A stretch of DNA of 5,738 bases from positions 1 to 5,738 of the forward strand of contig NZ_CALACG010000196.1 in the NCBI RefSeq assembly GCF_937890585.1, read 5' to 3'. The stretch comes from an uncultured Campylobacter sp. (GTDB lineage Bacteria > Campylobacterota > Campylobacteria > Campylobacterales > Campylobacteraceae). A program made the position numbers and the translations under genes. Shown here piece after piece: positions 4,719 to 5,738 of this stretch. The notes under the pieces were generated by a model. It was given only the letters and a program-made list of their open reading frames with translations, searched no databases and was not told where the DNA came from. How positions within the stretch are numbered: the stretch's first letter is position 1; every line of letters begins with the position of its first letter.

Positions 4719-5738
4719 TTGTTAAATAAAATTTTATTAGCTATTTTTTGTTTGATAGCTGGCTTTTCTCTCTCGTTTTTGAAATTTCAAAAAGAGGACG
4801 AGGCGCCAAAAGATACTAATCAAACGATTTATTCTATAAATTTTGATGATCTCCCTGAAGAAGAGAAGCAAAGATATGTAAGCAAAGACGATCTTTACGA
4901 GTATGGCGGCTACATCACGCCAAAAAGCTACATGCAAAATTTTGTTGATGATAAGGATCTAAATTTATCAAACAATGTAAATGAGCTTCAAGAGCAAGTG
5001 CGCGAGCTAAGCAAAAAAAATGAAATTTTAGCCGCTGATAATGTCGATATGAGCGAGAAAAATTTAGACTTTATAAGCAAAATTTCAGAGATGAAAAGAA
5101 ATATCGAAAATGAAAAAAACGAGATAGTTGAAAAAAATCAAAAGGCTCTTGGCGAGCTTGAAGCGCAACACTTTGAAAATATCCAAGCTCTGACAAAGCG
5201 CCTAAATGAAGCGCAAGCTGATATGATAGAGAGCTCAAAAGCTTATGAAAAAAAGATAATCGACCTTGAAAATGCGATAAATGACGCTAAGATCGGCGAT
5301 GATGATAGGCTAAAAGAGGCTCAAAATGGCTTTGATAAATTTAAAGAGAGCTCTGAGGCAAACTATACAGCCCTAAAAGAGCAAAATGCTGAGCTAAACG
5401 CTACTTTGGCGCAAAAAGAGGCGATGATAAAAGAGTATGAAAAGGCTCAAGGCGAAAAAGATAGAGGCGAGAAAAAAGAAATTTTACTCCTAAAAGAGGA
5501 GATCGAGAGAGTAAAAAGCGAGGCTAGAACCGAGAAATTTAGCTATGAAAAAGAGATAAATGCGCTAAATGACGGCTTTGAGACGCAAAAAAGCGTTATG
5601 GAAGATGAGCTTTCTAAAAAGACAAATAAGATCATCGACCTAGAAGAGGCGCTAGAGGCAAGCAAAACTGCTCTAAAAGATAGCGTTTACGAGCTTGATG
5701 AGATAAAGAAAAATTTAAATTCAAAAGATCTAGCGGTA
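4719..5738 (+). CDS. Membrane-anchored coiled-coil protein, 3' end outside window
   Basis: An open frame of 340 codons starts at TTG (4719), just 3 bases after the oxidoreductase stop, and runs past the window end without a stop. AAGG (4707-4710) lies 8 bases upstream of the TTG, and the frame is closed above by that same stop, so no earlier start exists. Residues 2-21 (NKILLAIFCLIAGFSLSF core) form one hydrophobic segment. The residues before Cys11 (AIF) do not fit a lipobox, so it is probably an N-terminal signal anchor. Residues 22-80 are acidic with two prolines in the linker (47 and 68). From about 85 onward the chain is Glu/Lys/Ala/Leu-rich with no proline, cysteine or tryptophan, which indicates long coiled coil. 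Related frames in Campylobacter tend to get uninformative 'Uso1p-like' or hypothetical labels because of the coiled coil; I assign no function. An envelope-spanning or scaffold role is conjecture. Codon use matches its neighbours. Confidence 0.85.
   Translation, partial: MLNKILLAIFCLIAGFSLSFLKFQKEDEAPKDTNQTIYSINFDDLPEEEKQRYVSKDDLYEYGGYITPKSYMQNFVDDKDLNLSNNVNELQEQVRELSKKNEILAADNVDMSEKNLDFISKISEMKRNIENEKNEIVEKNQKALGELEAQHFENIQALTKRLNEAQADMIESSKAYEKKIIDLENAINDAKIGDDDRLKEAQNGFDKFKESSEANYTALKEQNAELNATLAQKEAMIKEYEKAQGEKDRGEKKEILLLKEEIERVKSEARTEKFSYEKEINALNDGFETQKSVMEDELSKKTNKIIDLEEALEASKTALKDSVYELDEIKKNLNSKDLAV

Noticed and set aside
4719..4781. Lipoprotein signal in the coiled-coil protein (Cys11)
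   Set aside because: The residues before the cysteine are Ala-Ile-Phe, and Phe at -1 does not fit a lipobox; the hydrophobic stretch continues past the cysteine as in a signal anchor.
4737..4937. Minus-strand 66-codon frame with a hydrophobic stretch
   Set aside because: It lies antisense to the start of the coiled-coil gene, whose frame is open for 340 codons with good codon use and operon spacing; the minus frame has no ribosome site or homology I can see.

Overview
The window looks like chromosomal DNA of a Campylobacter, most like the C. concisus group. This is an inference from the AT-rich composition, heavy use of AAA/TTT/ATA codons, the many 'aaattt' words, and the mix of a plant-like class II DAHP synthase with RarD-type transporters. 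The species was not verified by any search. The first 32 bases are not genomic: they are the Nextera/Tn5 read-1 adapter, including the 19-bp mosaic end. The real sequence therefore begins at base 33, probably at a contig edge.

Left half (33-2250, all on the minus strand): a tight three-gene cluster, read from right to left. A divergent RarD/EamA-family 10-helix permease (1363-2250) is followed by a second, canonical RarD-like permease (492-1322 as an intact frame). Last comes a 150-residue single-helix-anchored protein of unknown function (47-499). The second permease has a start problem. Its conserved N-terminus is readable upstream of the first in-frame ATG, but no usable start codon lies in that frame. 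An ATG in the neighbouring frame forms a classic ATGA overlap with the previous gene's stop. A one-base length difference in a T5 tract (1353-1357) would join the two. The same spot holds a 9-bp inverted repeat that resembles a terminator.

Middle (2251-2393): a 143-bp divergent intergenic region with candidate promoters facing both ways and a 10-bp palindrome between them.

Right half (2394-5738, plus strand): a three-gene transcription unit. It holds class II DAHP synthase (first step of the shikimate pathway), a 318-aa FAD/NAD(P)H oxidoreductase of the thioredoxin-reductase fold that lacks the CxxC pair but carries the GGGPCG motif typical of YpdA, and a membrane-anchored, almost proline-free coiled-coil protein. 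The last gene starts at a TTG and runs off the end of the window; 340 codons are present. Gaps of 24 and 3 bp support co-transcription. The three functions are not obviously one pathway.

No RNA genes, CRISPR, insertion sequences or phage genes are seen. I do not see a clearly new multi-gene system. The best leads are the broken or hidden start of the RarD gene, the YpdA-like reductase in a lineage not known to make bacillithiol, and the uncharacterised membrane-tethered coiled-coil protein.
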